A stretch of DNA of 64,000 bases. It comes from Theodoxus fluviatilis (taxonomy: Eukaryota; Mollusca; Gastropoda; Cycloneritida; Neritidae). The notes beneath the pieces were generated by a model that was given only the letters and a program-made list of their open reading frames with translations, searched no databases and was not told the origin of the DNA. Each line of letters begins with the position of its first letter. Position 1 is the stretch's first letter. The stretch is taken from the NCBI GenBank assembly GCA_034096865.1, contig JAWQFJ010016506.1, positions 1 to 64,000 of the forward strand, written 5' to 3'. A program made the position numbers and the translations under genes. Shown piece after piece: positions 53,175-64,000 of this stretch.

Positions 53175-55210
53175 ATGGAAAATACCAACAGTAAAAACCA
53201 CCCTTCCAAACGACAGAGAGAGTTCTCTTCCAGTTCGGAGAGCCTGTCTGACTCTACTACCCACCTTGATGACGACAGCTGGCCTCGCTTTCTACTCGTA
53301 CGTTCTGTTGAGCAGAGCAACCCAATAAGCAAAGTGTCTCCATTCGCCATTGCAAAGGCCATTCAGGGCATTGCTGGTGAGCCTAAGCAGGTGAAGAAGC
53401 TCAGGAGTGGTGACCTTCTTGTGGAAGTGACCAAGAAGGCCCGCGCTCTGAACCTGCTGAAGGCGGATGCCTTTGCCAACGTACGAGTGAAAGTCGAGCC
53501 TCACACAAGTCTAAATTCCTGCAAAAGAATTATTCGATGCCGTGACCTTGCTGACCTTACTGAAGGCGACATCCTGGAAGGCCTGTCGGACCAGGGAGTG
53601 AGGGGTGTCCGAAGGTTGACAGCCAGACGTTATGGTGTGATCAAGCCCACCAACACAATCCTGTTGACCTTTAATACCCCCACTCTCCCTTCCTTCGTGA
53701 AGGCCGGCTACCTTCGCGTTGCAGTTGACCCGTTCATCCCTAACCCACTGCGCTGCTTCAAGTGTCAGCAGTTTGGTCATCATCAAGACTATTGCAGTCG
53801 CGCTGCCCGCTGTGGGGGATGCGATGGTGATGACTACAGTGACGATGGTTGCCACAACACCCTGAGCGGTCAATTTTTTTACCGGAATCCACGGAATCCA
53901 CCGGAATCCAACCGGAATTCAACCGGAATCCACCGGAATCAAGCGTGGATTCCGTGGATTTCGGTAAATAAATAATTAAATACCCAAATCCGCCGATTTC
54001 GGCATTTATTTACCGGAATACAGTGGATTTCGGAATTTACAATCTAAATATCGAAATCCGCTGATTTCGGTATTTAAAAAAGATCAAATTACCGAAATCC
54101 AAATGGATTTCGTGGCGATTTTGGACATTAATGCTTTATTTCCCGAAATCCACATATTTATCGAAAATTCAATTGTTACAGTTGCTGAAACTTCAGATAT
54201 CTACAGTTGAGTAAAGTAAGTGTGTGTGTGTGTGTGCGTGTGTGTGTGCGTGTTTGTGTGTGTGTGTGTGTGTGTGCGTGTGTGTGTGTGTGTGTTTGTG
54301 TATGTGTGTGTGTATTATAAATCCGAAATATATATATATATATACCGAAATTCGCAGATTTCCGTATTTAATTTAGCGGATTTTGGTATTTACAATGTCA
54401 ACAACGAAATCCACGGTGGATTTTGATATTTATTTACCGAAATCCGCGGATTTCGATGTTTAGATTGTATATACCGAAATCCACTGTATTCCGGTAAATA
54501 AATACCGAAATCGGCGGATTTAGGTATTTAATTCTTTATTTACCGAAATCCACGGAATCCACGCTTGATTCCGGTGGCTTCCGGTGGCTTCCGGTGGATT
54601 CCCGTGGATTTCGGTGGATTCCGGTAAAAAGATTGACCCCACACTGAGATGTGCCAATTGTTCTGGCTCGCACCCGTCTTTCTCTCGTGACTGTCCCAGG
54701 TGGCAGCATGAGAGAGAGATCCAGAGGGTGAGAGTCACCAAGGGCATTTCTTTTCCCGAAGCAAGACGACTTGTAGAGGCTGTGACGAGGCCTTCGTCTG
54801 GCCCGTCGTATGCTTCTGTGTTAAAGTCCGTCAAGTCGGTGGCTTGTCAAACCACCGTCACTTGGTTGAAGGTTGACAAACCGAAAGCCGTGTCAGAGTC
54901 GGTGTCAGCTGCCGTCCAGACGACTTCTGGGGAGACACTCAGGAAGGTTGCAAAGCCACCTGAGTCGTCTCGGCTGCCTACCAAGGCATCCAAGAAGCCG
55001 GAGAGACGAGCTCCACCGACGAAAGACCGGCTTTCGAAGGGGGAGCGTGACCCACTGCAGCACACAACCGCTTTAGTGTGCTGCAGGCCTCTGAGGAAAT
55101 GGAGACGGGAGATCCCGTCTCTCCGGCTCCTCAGAGCCACGTCCACTCCCCTAGAAAGAAATGAGCACTGTTGTTCAGTGGAACTGTCGAGGTTTGAGGG
55201 CAAATTTTGA
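53175..55210 (+). pseudogene. I-type LINE ORF1 (Gag-like, CCHC knuckles), interrupted by an insertion
   Basis: The ATG at 53175 follows a 593-bp 5' UTR. The left part (53175-53866) holds an N-terminal charged region, a central domain (FLLVRSVEQSNPISKVSPFA, KAGYLRVAVDPFIPNP) and two knuckles: CFKCQQFGHHQDYC and CGGCDGDDYSDDGC. The third, CANCSGSHPSFSRDC, lies after the insertion (54649-55210) together with the C-terminal tail. Reading frames on the two sides join without shift at the insertion point, so the ORF (about 417 codons) was open when hit. It would be the RNA-binding particle protein; here it is disrupted. It overlaps the ORF2 start by 50 bp in a different frame. Confidence 0.85.
53867..54639. 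mobile_element. MULE-like palindromic (TIR) element inserted in LINE ORF1
   Basis: 773 bp. Ends are GGTCAATTTTTTTACCGGAA and its near complement (TTCCGGTAAAAAGATTGACC). The arms extend about 270 bp or more with repeated CCGGAATCCAC and CGAAATCCGCGGATTTCGG motifs. The centre holds a (TG)n tract (54219-54314). Flanks are CACCCTGAG (53858-53866) and CACACTGAG (54640-54648), a 9-bp duplication with one change. Long TIRs with 9-bp duplications suit Mutator-like elements. No coding capacity. Confidence 0.85.
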
Positions 55211-58200
55211 GGAGATTTTACTCCTCATTTCATTACTTAATCCACTTGTTGTCTGTTTACAAGAGACTCTTATACGATCTTGTGATAAGGTCTCTTTTCG
55301 TGGATTCGCTACATTTTCGTCTTCTTCTTCGGAAAGAGCTGTGGGTGGGGTGTGTGTTCTGGTGGGAAATGTTCCTCATGGTCTTGTCTCCCTGTCCACT
55401 CCACTGCAGGCAGTGGCTGTGCGGGTGACACTTCACAGACCCATCACGATATGTTCCCTGTATGTCCCCCCCAGCTCCTCTTTAAATCGTGCCGATTTAG
55501 AAGACTTGATTTTTCAGTTACCACCACCTTTTCTGTTACTTGGAGATTTTAATGGCCATAACCCCTTGTGGGGCGGTCATATCACTGATGCTCGTGGCAA
55601 ACTTTTAGAAAAGTTCATCTGTGATAATGATTTATATCTTTTTAACACTAAGCAGCCAACTTATCTCCATCCTGCCTCTGGGTCATTTACCGCCATCGAC
55701 CTCAGTCTCTGTTCCCCCTCTCTGGCCGTGGATTTTTCCTGGCAGGTGCGGGAGGACTCTCATGGGAGTGACCACTTTCCAGTCGTGCTGACATCTGCCA
55801 GACCCTCTGTTGTTCGGAGGCCGTCTCGGTGGAAACTCCAGGCAGCCGACTGGAATCTCTTTCGATCCCTCTGTGAGACTCGGCTCCGTGCTGAAGCCTT
55901 CGATGGCTCTTTCACAACTGTGTTAACTGAATTTGCCCACCTTTCCACCCTTCAGACCTCGACAGCACCACGACGGGTGCATCGTCCCTGGTTTAGCCAG
56001 GATTGTCGAGAAGCTATTCGTCAGAGAAATAAAGCTCTTCGACTCTTTCGAAGAAACCCATGCCCCGAGAATCTTCGCCGTGTCAGGGAACTCCAAGCCC
56101 TGGCTCGGCGTACCATCCGCGCTGCCAGGAGGCAGTCCTGGAGAGAGTACGTTAGTAAGCTCTCTTCCAGGGCTCTCATTCGTAAGACGTGGGAGATGGT
56201 GTGGAAGATATCGGGGAAGTTTGTTTCTTCTCCTGTCTCTCATATGTCTGTTGATGGGAAGACTGTCGACTCAACACCTGAGATTGCTGATGCCCTAGCT
56301 GCCACCTTTTCCCGAAACTCGTGTATTTCTTTCTGTAATTCGTCGTTTCAACGGAACAAGGCGGAGCGGGAAAGGGTTACCCTCAGGTTCGAGTCAGACG
56401 ACTGTGAAGTATACAATCTGCCTTTTTCTCTGCGGGAGCTTCTCGACTCGTTGAGAAACGCCCATGATACGTCTCCTGGTCCTGATGGCATTCCTTATCA
56501 GATGCTCAAGCATCTGCCTAAGCCATCGCTCCAGTTATTTTTTGAGATTTTTAATACTATTTCGTCTTCGGGTTCTTTCCCACCTTCGTGGCGGGAGTCT
56601 ATTTTCGTTCCGGTTCTCAAACCGGGTAAAGATCCTAAAGACCCTGTAAATTACCGTCCAATATCCCTCACAAGTTGCGTCTGCAAGACCCTAGAGCGGA
56701 TGATTAACGCCCGGCTCGTCTGGTTCCTGGAGAAGCATGGGGTCCTCAGTGACGTCCAGTGCGGCTTCAGGAAGCGGCGCAGTACGGCTGATCATCTCGT
56801 CCGTCTTGAGAGCCTTGTGCGGGACGCTTTTTTGCGTCAGGAACATTGTGTGGGAGTGTTTTTCGACCTCGAGAAGGCCTACGACACTACGTGGAGATAT
56901 GGCATATTGTCCGATCTCCACGCCATGGGTCTTCGGGGTCGACTCCCACACTTTATGAGTAATTTCCTGTGTGATCGCTTGTTTTGAGTCCGCGTTGGAC
57001 AGGTTTTATCACAGTCCTATCCCCAGGATATGGGTGTCCCTCAAGGCAGCATTCTGAGCGTGACTCTGTTCAGTGTAAAGATAAACAGTATTGTGGAGTG
57101 TCTTCCTCCCGGAATTAACTCTTTTTTATATGTAGATGACTTTCTAATCGTTTGCCATGCCAAAAGCATGGATTGTATCGAGAAGCAGCTGCAATTGTCT
57201 CTCAAGCGTATTGTAGATTGGTCGGGCTCGAACGGTTTTTAATATTCTTCGTCAAAAACTGTGTGCATGCACTTTTGTGCATGTCGCAGATTACACCCTG
57301 ATCCTGTTTTGCTTCTAGATGCATTTCCTTTACCTATCGTTGAGGAGACCAAGTTTCTTGGAATCCTCTTCGACAGGCGTCTATCTTTTATACCGCATCT
57401 GAAATATTTACGTATCAAATGTACCAAGGCACTCAACCTACTTAGAGTTGTTGCTCACTCCCACTGGGGAGGAGGTAGCAGTGTTTTAATACTACTCTAT
57501 CGTGCCTTGGTACGCTCCAAACTAGATTACGGTTGTTTTGTGTATGGGTCAGCTCGCAAGTCGTACTTGTTGATGCTCGACCCAATACACCATCAGGGTT
57601 TACGATCGGTCCTCGGTGCCTTCCGCACCTCTCCTGTGGAGAGTTTATATGCGGAGGCGCGCGAGCCTCCACTTCATTTACGTAGGCGCAAGCTTGCGTT
57701 ACAATACATCGTTCGTGTGGGTTCTAACCCGACCAATCCTACTTATCATTGTGTTGTCCGGCCGAAGTTTCCGCACCTTTACGCGGCCAAACCCAGCTGT
57801 ATCCCCCCGTTGGGGATACGAGTTGGGAAGGATATCGCGGCGGCAAACGTTCGGTTGGACAAAATTTTTACCTATCCTTTGTATCTGTCACCGCCGTGGC
57901 TCATGCCTGAGCCTGTTGTTTTACTCACTCTAGCTAAATTTTTCAAGAGTGCTGCCCTCTATCACACGTACAAGAGTGCATTCCGGGAAATTATATCGCG
58001 TTATGCAGATTTTTACCCACTGTATACAGATGGTTCTAAAGACGGAGATCGTGTGGCGGCAGCTGTTGTCGCCCGCGACATTGTCTTGCGCTTTCGCCTT
58101 CCGGATGGGACTTCGATCTACTCCGCAGAGCTTAGTGCACTTGAGGCCGCTCTTGGCGTAGTCCAGAGCAAGAAACTAACACGAGCCCTTGTGGTCTCTG

Positions 58201-58799
58201 ACTCTCTATCGGCCTTACAGGCTCTGCGGGGTAGAGAGATTTCTCATCCTTATTTGTTTGGTTTATTTGTTCATCTGTGTCGACTACAGTGTGGGGGTAC
58301 TGAGGTCGCCTTCTGCTGGGTCCCTAGCCATATGGGCATCCCGGGGAACGAGAGGGCGGATCAGGCTGCCAAGTCTGCTCTCTCCCTTCCCATGTCCCCG
58401 GGCAGGGTCCCGGCGGGCGACCTGGTACCCCGTATTAATAAATACATTTTTAACCTGTGTCAGGCCGACTGGGACGGCAGGGCACGTAACAAACTTCATG
58501 AAGTAGCTTCTGTGTGGAGTTAGCGACTCTCCCCCACATCGCTCACGAGAAGACAGGAAGTTGTGCTCTGCCGTTCCCGGATCGGCCATTCTGTTCTGAC
58601 CCACTCCTATTTGTTGCGGTCGGAGCCTCCACCGGAGTGCCGCACCTGCCAGTGCAGGCTTACCATGCGGCACGTTCTGGTGGAGTGCCCTCGACTTGCT
58701 CATCTACGGAGTGGGTCGAGCAGTCTGTCTGACGTTTTTAAAGATCCTCTAGCTGTGATAATTTTTTTGATAGATTCTGAATATTATTCTCGTTTATGA
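55161..58799 (+). pseudogene. I-type LINE ORF2: APE - RT - RNase H - CCHC, three in-frame stops
   Basis: One frame of 1213 codons from ATG 55161. Endonuclease: QWNCRGLRANF, QETLI, GDFNG (Asp129, Asn131), SDHFPV (Asp204, His205). RT: SPGPDGIPYQML, NYRPISLTSCVCKTLERM, GFRKRRSTADHL, FFDLEKAYDTTW, GVPQGS, YVDD (from Tyr657). RNase H: Asp957 (YTDGSKDG), Glu990 (AELSALEAAL), Asp1014 (SDSLSAL) and Asp1067 (NERADQAAKSA) with WVPSHMGIPGN. A C-terminal CxxC...H...C knuckle starts at Cys1160. Stops are TGA at 56985, TAA at 57240 and TAG at 58521; no frameshift is seen. The protein would nick and reverse-transcribe its RNA, but this copy cannot make it. Confidence 0.9.
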
Positions 58800-59234
58800 G
58801 TTGTACTATATCTTAATTGTTTTCGATATTTCTCCATGTATCTCATCTGAGGTAATCTTTAAATTCCGCATTTTTATTCGGTAGAAGTATGTTGTGGCCT
58901 TGAATGGCCTTAAAGCCTGATGAGCCCTTGGGCTCCATCCACCTATCCCTCAATGCTTTGTCGGTGTCAAGGACATCGAGATGTGAAATTTTGCCCTATC
59001 GTCATTATGCTTTTTTGTGTTTGAAGGCTATTCACTGCCTTTGCTGGCTGTTGAGATGTGGGACTCTATTTTTTTGCTTTTATGTCGCTAGTTTGGTGAA
59101 TTGTACTATATTCTGCTGTCGCGGAGAGTTCTAATAACATTGTGGAAGTGTTTCTTAACGTTGTGGCCTTATATAGCCTACAAGGCTGATAGGCCCTTAC
59201 ACTCCATCCATCCATCCATCCATCCATCCATCTA
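58800..59234 (+). other. 3' UTR of the I-type LINE with terminal (CATC)n
   Basis: AT-rich UTR with two successive copies of the GGCCTT...GGCCC/GGGCTCCATCC tail; the second ends in the (CATC)n terminus next to the target-site duplication. Confidence 0.75.
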
Positions 59235-59330
59235 TCCGAGGTTGTGGTGTTTGCAAGAAGCAGTCTGCCTGGCTGTTGTGTCTTTGACTGGTCTTGGGTG
59301 AGTTGCACTCTCCTTATATTCTGCGAGATG
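59235..59330 (+). repeat. Dispersed segment, right half (continues 52257-52581)
   Basis: Right-hand target-site duplication, then AGCAGTCTGCCTGGCTGTTG and CTTGGGTGAGT, matching 62660-62710 in the uninterrupted paralogue. Confidence 0.7.
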
Positions 59331-59660
59331 GGACTGTTATTGTGTCTGAGAAATACTGACTTTGAGAGGCTCAGTCATTAAACTTCTACAGGAGTAGTTC
59401 TTGTCCTATGTTTGATCAGTTAATAGATCGTCCTGACTTGAAATAGCAACAGAAAACAGTTCTGCTTGAGTTTTTTTTTTCTTCAAAATAATTATTACAC
59501 TCAAAAGAGTTTTAATTATTAAAATTTAGAAGGGCTGTTGTCACAGTGTATATGTCATGTCATTACGCTTTGTGTTCACCAAACCGTCATATTGTATGTA
59601 GGTGAAGCAGTTTTGACTGTGACTTCTGTGTGTTGAATAGGTCTTTGCCACGGTTATACA
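59331..59660. other. Unrecognised AT-rich interval
   Basis: No gene or known element recognised before the AC tract. Confidence 0.3.
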
Positions 59661-59663
59661 ACG

Positions 59664-59850
<187 letters not shown>

Positions 59851-59864
59851 GTATACATAGATAT

Positions 59865-60385
59865 GTCTTCAGATGTCTTAGGCCGCGAGGCCTTTATCTG
59901 ATCTTTTGATCAGTACTTTTGGCTATTCTCACCTTTTACTAGCCTAGTTTTAACGATCTTAAAAGATCGTGCATATTCTCTAGACTTTTCTTCCGGTGGC
60001 TTATAAGTGGCAGAGAGTGATATACGTGGCAACAGTGGGTGGCCAACATCAACACAGTACATGTAGTCTTTGAACACAGTGTCAATTCTGTTTTTGTTTG
60101 AAGCTGTTTAATGACGGCGCCTCCACCGTTTCCTTGTCATTATGCATTCCAAGTGTCGACTACTCTGTTGGCGAGGAAGTGCTCTCTCACACTTGTTCTG
60201 TAGGAGTTTTTCTTTAACGTATACCTACGTCCTCTAGTAGTGGATAGTACTGGTTGAGTTCGAAAAAGTTCTTACATTTATACACACCATGCATGAACTT
60301 GTACACTTCTATCAAGTCTCCTCTCACTCTTCTGTAACACATACTAGATATCTTTAGGGATTTCAAGCGCTCTTCATACATACTC
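59865..60385 (-). pseudogene. 3' fragment of a CR1-like LINE ORF2
   Basis: The - strand reads YEERLKSLKISSMCYRRVRG, DLIEVYKFMHGVYKCKNFFE, then a stop, RYTLKKNSYRTSVREHFLAN and RVVDTWNA. This is the common C-terminus of CR1/jockey-type ORF2 (YEERLRRLKL...RGDLIEVYK...R..FF..RVVN.WN). It is cut upstream by an (AC)n tract at 60385 and degenerates downstream. Confidence 0.78.
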
Positions 60386-60476
60386 ACACACACACACAAA
60401 CATACACACACAAATACACACACATACACACATGCATACACACGTACACACACACTCACACACACACGCACACAAA

Positions 60477-60532
<56 letters not shown>

Positions 60533-60535
60533 TAC
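60386..60535 (+). repeat. (AC)n microsatellite
   Basis: Interrupted AC tract at the truncation point of the LINE fragment. Confidence 0.95.
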
Positions 60536-60744
60536 ACACAGCATAATATAATAAAGTGGACGTGTGACTCCTACCCTGAAAAGCGTGACCATCTTTTAGT
60601 CGACGCTGTCGTCGAGGAGTAGCCGCGATGCGAGCGTAGCTTAACGACTGCGATTTGGCAGTCTGCACTAGTTGGTTTTTCTCATTTCCTTAGGCATTCG
60701 ATGAGTCATTTCATGACAGCGTCTTACTGTCTAGGCAACGGCTG

Positions 60745-61245
60745 AAGGCTGGATGAAGGAATGGGGCTGTAGATGGTTATGTTGTCATGGTAACCGCTGC
60801 AGGATGGATGAAGGAATGGGGCTTTAGGTTGTTATGTCGTCATGGTAACCCTGAATGATGGACGAAGGAATGGTGCTTTAGGTGGCTATGTTGTCATGGT
60901 AACCGCTGCAAGATGGATGAAGGAATGTGCCTGTATGTAGTTATGTTGTCATGGTAACCGCTGCAAGATGGATGAAGGAATGGGGCTGTATGTAGTTATG
61001 TTGTCATGGTAACCGCTGCAAGATGGATGAAGGAATGGGGCTGTAGATGGTTATGTTGTCATGGTAACCGCTGCAAGATGGATGAAGGAATGGGGCTGTA
61101 TGTAGTTATGTTGTCATGGTAACCGCTGCAGGATGGATGAAGGAATGGGGCTTTAGGTGGTTATGTCGTCATGGTAACCGCTGAATGCTGGACGAAGGAA
61201 TGGCGCTTTACGTGGCTATGCTGTCATGGCAACCGCTGAAGGCGT
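60745..61245 (+). repeat. 55-bp tandem repeat, nine copies, each with an RFX X-box-like palindrome
   Basis: The unit is GATGGATGAAGGAATGGGGC, TGTATGTAGTTAT, GTTGTCATGGTAAC, CGCTGCA. The 14-mer near 60781, 60836, 60890, 60945, 61000, 61055, 61110, 61165 and 61220 differs by one or two bases from the RFX/EF-C consensus GTTRCCATGGYAAC. A GGCAACGGCTGAAGG half-unit lies at 60735. Confidence 0.92.
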
Positions 61246-61765
61246 GCTTTCTATGGCATTCACCTTTGCAGAACAACGATGTGTGTGTGTGTGTGCATGT
61301 GTGTGTTTGTGTCTGTGCGCGCACATGCGTGTGCCAATGTGTTTGTACGTGCTTAACTGCGCGTGCACGCGTGTGTCTGTGTTTGTCGTTGTGCATGTTT
61401 CAATGGTTGTGAAAAAATCAGAGAAAACTGGAGATTTAACTTGAATGATTGCACACCGATAAACTACTTTATAGTCGCGTAGGTGAGCATTTTCCCTGCC
61501 TTATCATATCCCTCTTGTACTCTACTATTTTCCCTGCCTTATCATATCCCTCTTGTACTCTACTATTTTCCCTCCTTCAAGGCTTGTTTCCTTTCTGGCT
61601 GACGCTGTGTATGTCTTGTGTTCTTCCTTTTCTAGCTGCGTGTGTTCTCGCTTTTTGTCCGTGCAGTCTGCTCAGATCGGAAAGACACGTAGACCCCGTG
61701 TGGACATTGGTCGACTTTCGTGGTCCTGTGTGTCTCTTTCTCTGCAGTGTTGCGTGATTGCTGGG

Positions 61766-61808
<43 letters not shown>

Positions 61809-62242
61809 TCACTCTGAGTGGTTTGTCATTACTGAGGTGGAAATGGTCGAAGAAGGACGAGCTGCCCTTTAGCGACTGCCTGGACTGACGGCGTGATATT
61901 TATTGACGCCATGGCCATGGTATTTGGGAATTTACTTCATGACAATCCCTGGTTTTACAGGGGCTTACATTGTGAGCCTTGCCCATCTTGAGAAGGTCAT
62001 GATGTGGTTACACTCACTTCTCTTTTTACTGCATTATTTCCTCACTTATATTCTTAGCTGTCTAGTTGGCTTGAAAGTCCATTTCCAGAGAGGTTACACG
62101 ATAACTTTTGTTTCTTGGTGTTCCTCCTGTCGGGTATGGCATATATATGTGTCTCTCATTCCCCCCAGCACACCTCACTTACTTCTATGTTCTGGTCTCC
62201 ATGTCAGCTTATCTCTCTCCTCCCCTCCACACCTGAGACCCT
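61246..62242. other. Mostly unrecognised interval with small repeats
   Basis: TG-rich stretch 61281-61385; a 38-bp direct duplication (TTTTCCCTGCCTTATCATAT...) at 61489-61566; a GT tract 61770-61806. No gene recognised. Confidence 0.5.
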
Positions 62243-62720
62243 CCAGCCCAGTCTTCTCTCTCCCCAGCCAGGCCAGAGGTGTCAGGTAACCATCCTTCCC
62301 CAGCCCTGCCCGGTCCTGTTTTGCCCTTGTTCCCTAGCCTGCCGTGTGCTTACTCAGGCATGAGCTCCTGACTGCTGAAGCTACCCGTCTCAAGAACATT
62401 GCGGCTTGACGTATGCGCAGAGGAGGCTGAGGAGGAGGTCATATTGCAGGTGTGTGACGTCGTACACGCTGCTATCGCAAAGGTTTTCTGTGGATTGGAT
62501 GACAGTCAGCACGGGTGTAGATTGCGCTGGGCGAGTCCCACATGGGCGGGTTCGGTTGTGCAGAGTTGCCTCAGTGTGAGTGGAGAGAAGCCAGCTACAG
62601 ACCAGACCACGTGTGTGCTGGGGCTGGGGCTTGTGGTCCGTGGCTGTGGTGCATATGAGCAGCAGTCTGCTCGGCTGTTGTGTGGTACTGACCTTGGGTG
62701 AGTGGCATCCCTGTCTTCTG
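62243..62720 (+). repeat. Dispersed segment, uninterrupted paralogue (empty LINE site)
   Basis: Matches 52257-52581 and then 59235-59330 continuously. The position of the LINE is occupied by a single TCCGTGGCTGTGG (near 62639), corresponding to the duplicated TCCGAGGTTGTG at the filled site. Confidence 0.75.
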
Positions 62721-64000
62721 TATGATCAGAGACTAATGTAGGTAAATGGTCTTTGAATATTCATATTTGAGGGACGCGCAGGCGTGATGTTTGAGGTTAT
62801 ACTACAGTAACTCCTGCTGTGAGGCAGTGACTTGCAAGTGAATCTGAGACTGAAGATGGAATGCTTTCCTCTTCTCGTTTTCCGTTTCACGCAATTGTTT
62901 TTCACATTGGAGGGGATTCCATAATGCTAAAGTATCGTTCAAAAGGGTGAGAACGAATTTCAATCATTTTTATATTCGGATCGTGTTGGTGATTGTAGTC
63001 GATTTTCATTTAAATGAATTGTGTTTGTTGCGGAAGGTGCGGCTGTTTTCTGGTTGGAAAATCACAGCTATATATTGTCATGGGCGTCAAATGTGGAGAA
63101 ATTCTGGGGACCTTTGCCTTGTGCACAGTGAGGAGTTGTTTCGCCTTTTGCCTATGTTGTTGTCGAGAAGCTGTCGGGATGTGAACGTAACTCGACACAC
63201 AGAATACTGGCGCTTTGACGCTAAGAAGACTTAGTCTGGTATTGCCGGTACCAAGGTAACCTCAGTGGTGCTTTCCTGGGACGTATGAATTGGTGTCTTT
63301 TTTGTACGAGATTTGTATCAAAAGACTTGTTCTGCAATGATAGAATGCTGTCGCGTACACGTTGGGTTGTGGCTGATGTGAAAGCTGAGGGAAATTCCCT
63401 TGTAGACAACGTTTCTGCACGAAAACATGGTGTGTCTGATATACTTTCTTCCTTCTTTTCCCAGTCATACAAAGAGGATGTGAATATGTAAAATATGCCC
63501 AATTACTTGTGAAACTGCACAGAAATGCAGACCAAAAGAACACTTGCATGGACACCAAATGAGAGTAGAGATTTGTGAATGACCTTTGTCCCGCATTTGT
63601 CTCAATTTCGCCTCAGTAATACATATGTATGAATGGAATGTTGGAAGTGCTCTATGCCAAAACGGAAAACCCCAGCCCTTCTCCCTCTCGTTCAGACTTG
63701 GCATTGTCACACAGGAAGACTCCGTCCACAAGGACAGTCTGCACACACTGAGTATGTAGTGGAGCGGCCTGCATGCAATGAGGCATGTAGGCCTTGACGC
63801 AGGTGTTGGACGGACACCCGCGTCTCCCTTCAACTCCTGCCTGTGCCAAGCTAGGTTCCTTGTCATCAGGTTACGTAGTTACTACTTCTGGCTTTTCCTT
63901 CCTCACGGTCAGTTTGTCTTCGTCTCTGTTGTCTCTTGTGTCTTGTGTCCATTGTCGCTCCTTGTTTTCCTGTTAGCTGAGTACAAATAGAAAGGTTCAA
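62721..64000. other. Unrecognised terminal interval
   Basis: No gene, repeat array or known element recognised; open frames up to about 130 codons lack splice context and known domains. Confidence 0.3.

Larger units (their letters stand above)
52582..59234 (+). mobile_element. Full-length I-superfamily LINE with 12-bp target-site duplication
   Basis: Flanked by TCCGAGGTTGTG at 52570-52581 and 59235-59246. The order is: C-rich 5' UTR (52582-53174), ORF1 with zinc knuckles, ORF2 with endonuclease, RT and RNase H, then a 3' UTR ending in (CATC)n. ORF1 is split by a 773-bp element and ORF2 has three in-frame stops. The 3' UTR contains a doubled tail (GTTGTGGCCTT...GGCTCCATCC at 58893-58945 and again at 59160-59234). 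RNase H plus APE plus three CCHC knuckles points to the I/Nimb group. It is currently inactive. Confidence 0.9.

Noticed and set aside
58905..58930. Hammerhead-like CTGATGAGCCC...GGGC in the LINE tail
   Set aside because: The GAAA element after stem II is absent, so the core is incomplete.
61668..61690. Sequencing-adapter-like string (AGATCGGAAAGACACG)
   Set aside because: It departs from the standard adapter after nine or ten bases and sits in normal flanking sequence.

Overview
The window looks like a metazoan nuclear contig, most likely from a marine invertebrate and probably a mollusc or gastropod. The reasons are: one clearly animal intron-bearing gene (Integrator subunit INTS11), a very dense load of di- and tetranucleotide microsatellites and minisatellites, and a mixture of retroelements (Ty3/Gypsy, Penelope-like, I-superfamily LINE, 2A-bearing LINE) typical of mollusc genomes. 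The taxon is inferred from repeat content and was not tested. No rRNA, tRNA or CRISPR array was found.

Layout. 1-2646: a compact, internally rearranged Ty3/Gypsy-like LTR element lying in what should be an INTS11 intron. 3207-9114: the last five coding exons of INTS11 on the + strand, with two large intronic minisatellites. One of these is a ~64-bp tandem array that repeats the end of an exon together with its 5' splice site. A Penelope-like tail with a hammerhead-type core sits in the same gene on the - strand. 9990-11700: a decayed Gypsy gag/protease fragment (- strand). 12600-18400: a hairpin array, a single coding exon that may belong to a Ginger/KRBA2-like gene, fold-back and TIR elements, and LINE tails. 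18405-21010: a 46-bp satellite. 21000-28500: mostly unrecognised AT-rich DNA with one MITE and a possible small secreted-protein gene on the - strand. 28600-32600: an asymmetric fold-back element, a decayed MULE transposase and two LINE 3' fragments. 34660-37240: a 12-bp and a 35-bp satellite. 40037-46086: an apparently full-length, coding-intact non-LTR retrotransposon between (CT)n tracts. 47970-52200: a possible host exon, a SINE-like copy, a MITE, a MYB-motif array, a degenerate GTGAGC-rich satellite and a solo LTR. 52582-59234: a full-length I-superfamily LINE with 12-bp target-site duplications. It carries a 773-bp palindromic element with 9-bp flanking duplications inside its ORF1. 59240-64000: a CR1-like LINE tail, a 55-bp array carrying RFX X-box-like palindromes, and an uninterrupted paralogue of the LINE insertion site.

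How it fits together. Only INTS11 is a confidently identified host gene, and almost everything else is mobile or tandem-repeat DNA. The most informative structures are: the 2A-like LINE, whose two ORFs share a frame and are separated by a single UGA; two LINE 3' tails that each abut (CT)n; the exon-end/splice-donor array in INTS11; and the nested LINE/palindromic-element insertion, which can be read against its own empty site.
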